Positions 6,520 through 7,163 of a stretch of 7,163 bases of DNA are shown here, piece by piece. A model generated the notes under the pieces. The model was not told where the DNA came from. It saw nothing but the letters and a program-made list of their open reading frames with translations, and ran no database searches. The translations under genes and the position numbers were made by a program. The stretch spans positions 1 through 7,163 of the forward strand of contig CAVGRN010000090.1 of NCBI GenBank assembly GCA_963631545.1, written 5' to 3'. Every line of letters begins with the position of its first letter. Position 1 is the stretch's first letter. The stretch comes from UBA1181 sp963631545. Its GTDB lineage: Bacteria > Bacteroidota > Bacteroidia > Bacteroidales > Paludibacteraceae.

Positions 6520-6612
6520 TAACAACCGCTCACTTGTTTTTAATTTTTTATTGTATAGTTGATGTTTTGCCGATAGATACAACAACGGAACGAAAACAGG
6601 AAGATTACAAAC

Positions 6613-6648
6613 AAAAAAAGCCCCAGGGAGGAACCCCCAGGGCTTTTT
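6613..6648 (-). terminator. Intrinsic terminator after the GAPDH gene
   Basis: Read on the minus strand, AAAAAGCCC pairs with GGGCTTTTT across an inner stem that contains two wobble pairs, and the 3' arm runs into a seven-T tract. It begins about 20 bases after the GAPDH stop codon. The flanking A and T runs make it potentially bidirectional, but no plus-strand gene approaches it. It separates gapdh transcription from the polysaccharide operon. Confidence 0.9.
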
Positions 6649-6669
6649 CTTTCAACTTACGCGGAAAGA

Positions 6670-7163
6670 TTAGATGTTCTCTGCGAAGTATTTGATAGTT
6701 CTTACCATCTGAGATGTGTAAGAGTTCTCGTTGTCGTACCAAGAAACGACTTGAACTTGGTAAGTATCGTCGTCGATCTTAGAAACCATTGTTTGAGTAG
6801 CGTCGAACAAAGAACCGAACTTCATTCCGATAACGTCTGAAGAAACGATCTCGTCCTCGTTGTAACCGAAAGACTCAGTAGCAGCAGCCTTCATAGCAGC
6901 GTTGATACCTTCCTTAGTTACGTCCTTGCCCTTAACTACAGCAACCAAGATAGTAGTAGAACCGGTTGGAGTTGGTACACGTTGTGCAGAACCGATCAAC
7001 TTACCGTTCAACTCAGGGATAACCAAACCAATAGCCTTAGCAGCACCAGTTGAGTTAGGAACGATGTTCTGAGCACCTGCACGAGAACGACGGAGGTCGC
7101 CCTTACGTTGAGGACCGTCGAGAATCATCTGGTCGCCAGTGTAAGCGTGGATAGTAGACATGA
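6670..7163 (-). CDS. gapA: Glyceraldehyde-3-phosphate dehydrogenase, C-terminal part (5' end outside window)
   Basis: Glycolytic enzyme converting glyceraldehyde-3-phosphate, NAD and phosphate to 1,3-bisphosphoglycerate in the cytoplasm. About 163 residues are visible, roughly the C-terminal half; the catalytic Cys motif lies about 25 residues beyond the edge. The visible part begins MSTIHAYTGDQ with the catalytic His, followed by RRSRAGAQNIVPNSTGAAKA (phosphate-binding loop and S-loop region), GKLIGSAQRVPTPTGS, SSDVIGMKFGSLFDATQT and VSWYDNENSY, ending in the usual C-terminal helix. The ATG at 7161 is an internal Met, not a start: family alignment requires more protein upstream, and the frame is open to the edge. 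Arginine is mostly CGT, a bias expected for a highly expressed gene and unlike the polysaccharide genes. It has its own terminator, so it is a neighbour of the operon and not part of it. Confidence 0.96.
   Translation of the reverse strand, partial: MSTIHAYTGDQMILDGPQRKGDLRRSRAGAQNIVPNSTGAAKAIGLVIPELNGKLIGSAQRVPTPTGSTTILVAVVKGKDVTKEGINAAMKAAATESFGYNEDEIVSSDVIGMKFGSLFDATQTMVSKIDDDTYQVQVVSWYDNENSYTSQMVRTIKYFAENI

Noticed and set aside
6551..6582. 6-base inverted repeat TTGTAT…ATACAA with a 20-base spacer, upstream of the promoter
   Set aside because: Arms this short are expected by chance in A/T-rich DNA; there is no second copy or other operator evidence.
6326..6612. Invertible capsule promoter of the Bacteroides type
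   Set aside because: I looked for long inverted repeats flanking the promoter and found none, and no site-specific recombinase is present in the window.
6670..7161. Complete small protein starting at ATG 7161
   Set aside because: This Met is internal to GAPDH; the catalytic His motif follows at once and the N-terminal half lies beyond the edge.

Overview
The window looks like the start of a capsule or exopolysaccharide operon from a member of the Bacteroidales (Prevotella/Bacteroides-like; the genus cannot be fixed from the sequence alone). Three things point there: a NusG-like antiterminator of the UpxY family opens the cluster, a TTG-N19-TAACTTTG promoter lies upstream of it, and few genes carry a well-spaced Shine-Dalgarno sequence. 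All genes are on the minus strand, so transcription runs from high to low coordinates.

Right edge (6670-7163): the C-terminal part of a housekeeping glyceraldehyde-3-phosphate dehydrogenase, closed by a strong intrinsic terminator at 6613-6648. Next comes a roughly 450-base control region (about 6161-6612). It holds the Bacteroides-type promoter, a long leader with a possible 24-codon upstream ORF (6304-6378) and a near-perfect hairpin (6261-6281). The UpxY-like gene (5429-6160, start uncertain) follows and carries nine consecutive C bases just before its stop codon. A 244-base gap (5185-5428) separates it from the export genes.

Export block (1206-5184): a Wza-like outer-membrane polysaccharide export lipoprotein, an 802-residue Wzc-like chain-length regulator/BY-type tyrosine kinase with a Tyr/Gly tail, and a PHP-family phosphotyrosine phosphatase of the CpsB/YwqE type. 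The first sugar-nucleotide gene follows 9 bases later and runs off the left edge: a UDP-N-acetyl-D-mannosamine dehydrogenase (WecC-like) that would supply UDP-ManNAcA.

Inferred working model: UpxY lets RNA polymerase read through the long operon. Wzc and the PHP phosphatase cycle tyrosine phosphorylation to control chain length and export through Wza. WecC and genes beyond the left edge make the precursors, so the polymer probably contains N-acetylmannosaminuronic acid. I see no wholly new system. The least ordinary features are the C9 tract, whose one-base expansion would add a 51-codon tail to the antiterminator, the leader architecture, and the unexplained gap in front of wza. No tRNA, rRNA, CRISPR array, transposase or invertible-promoter repeats were seen.
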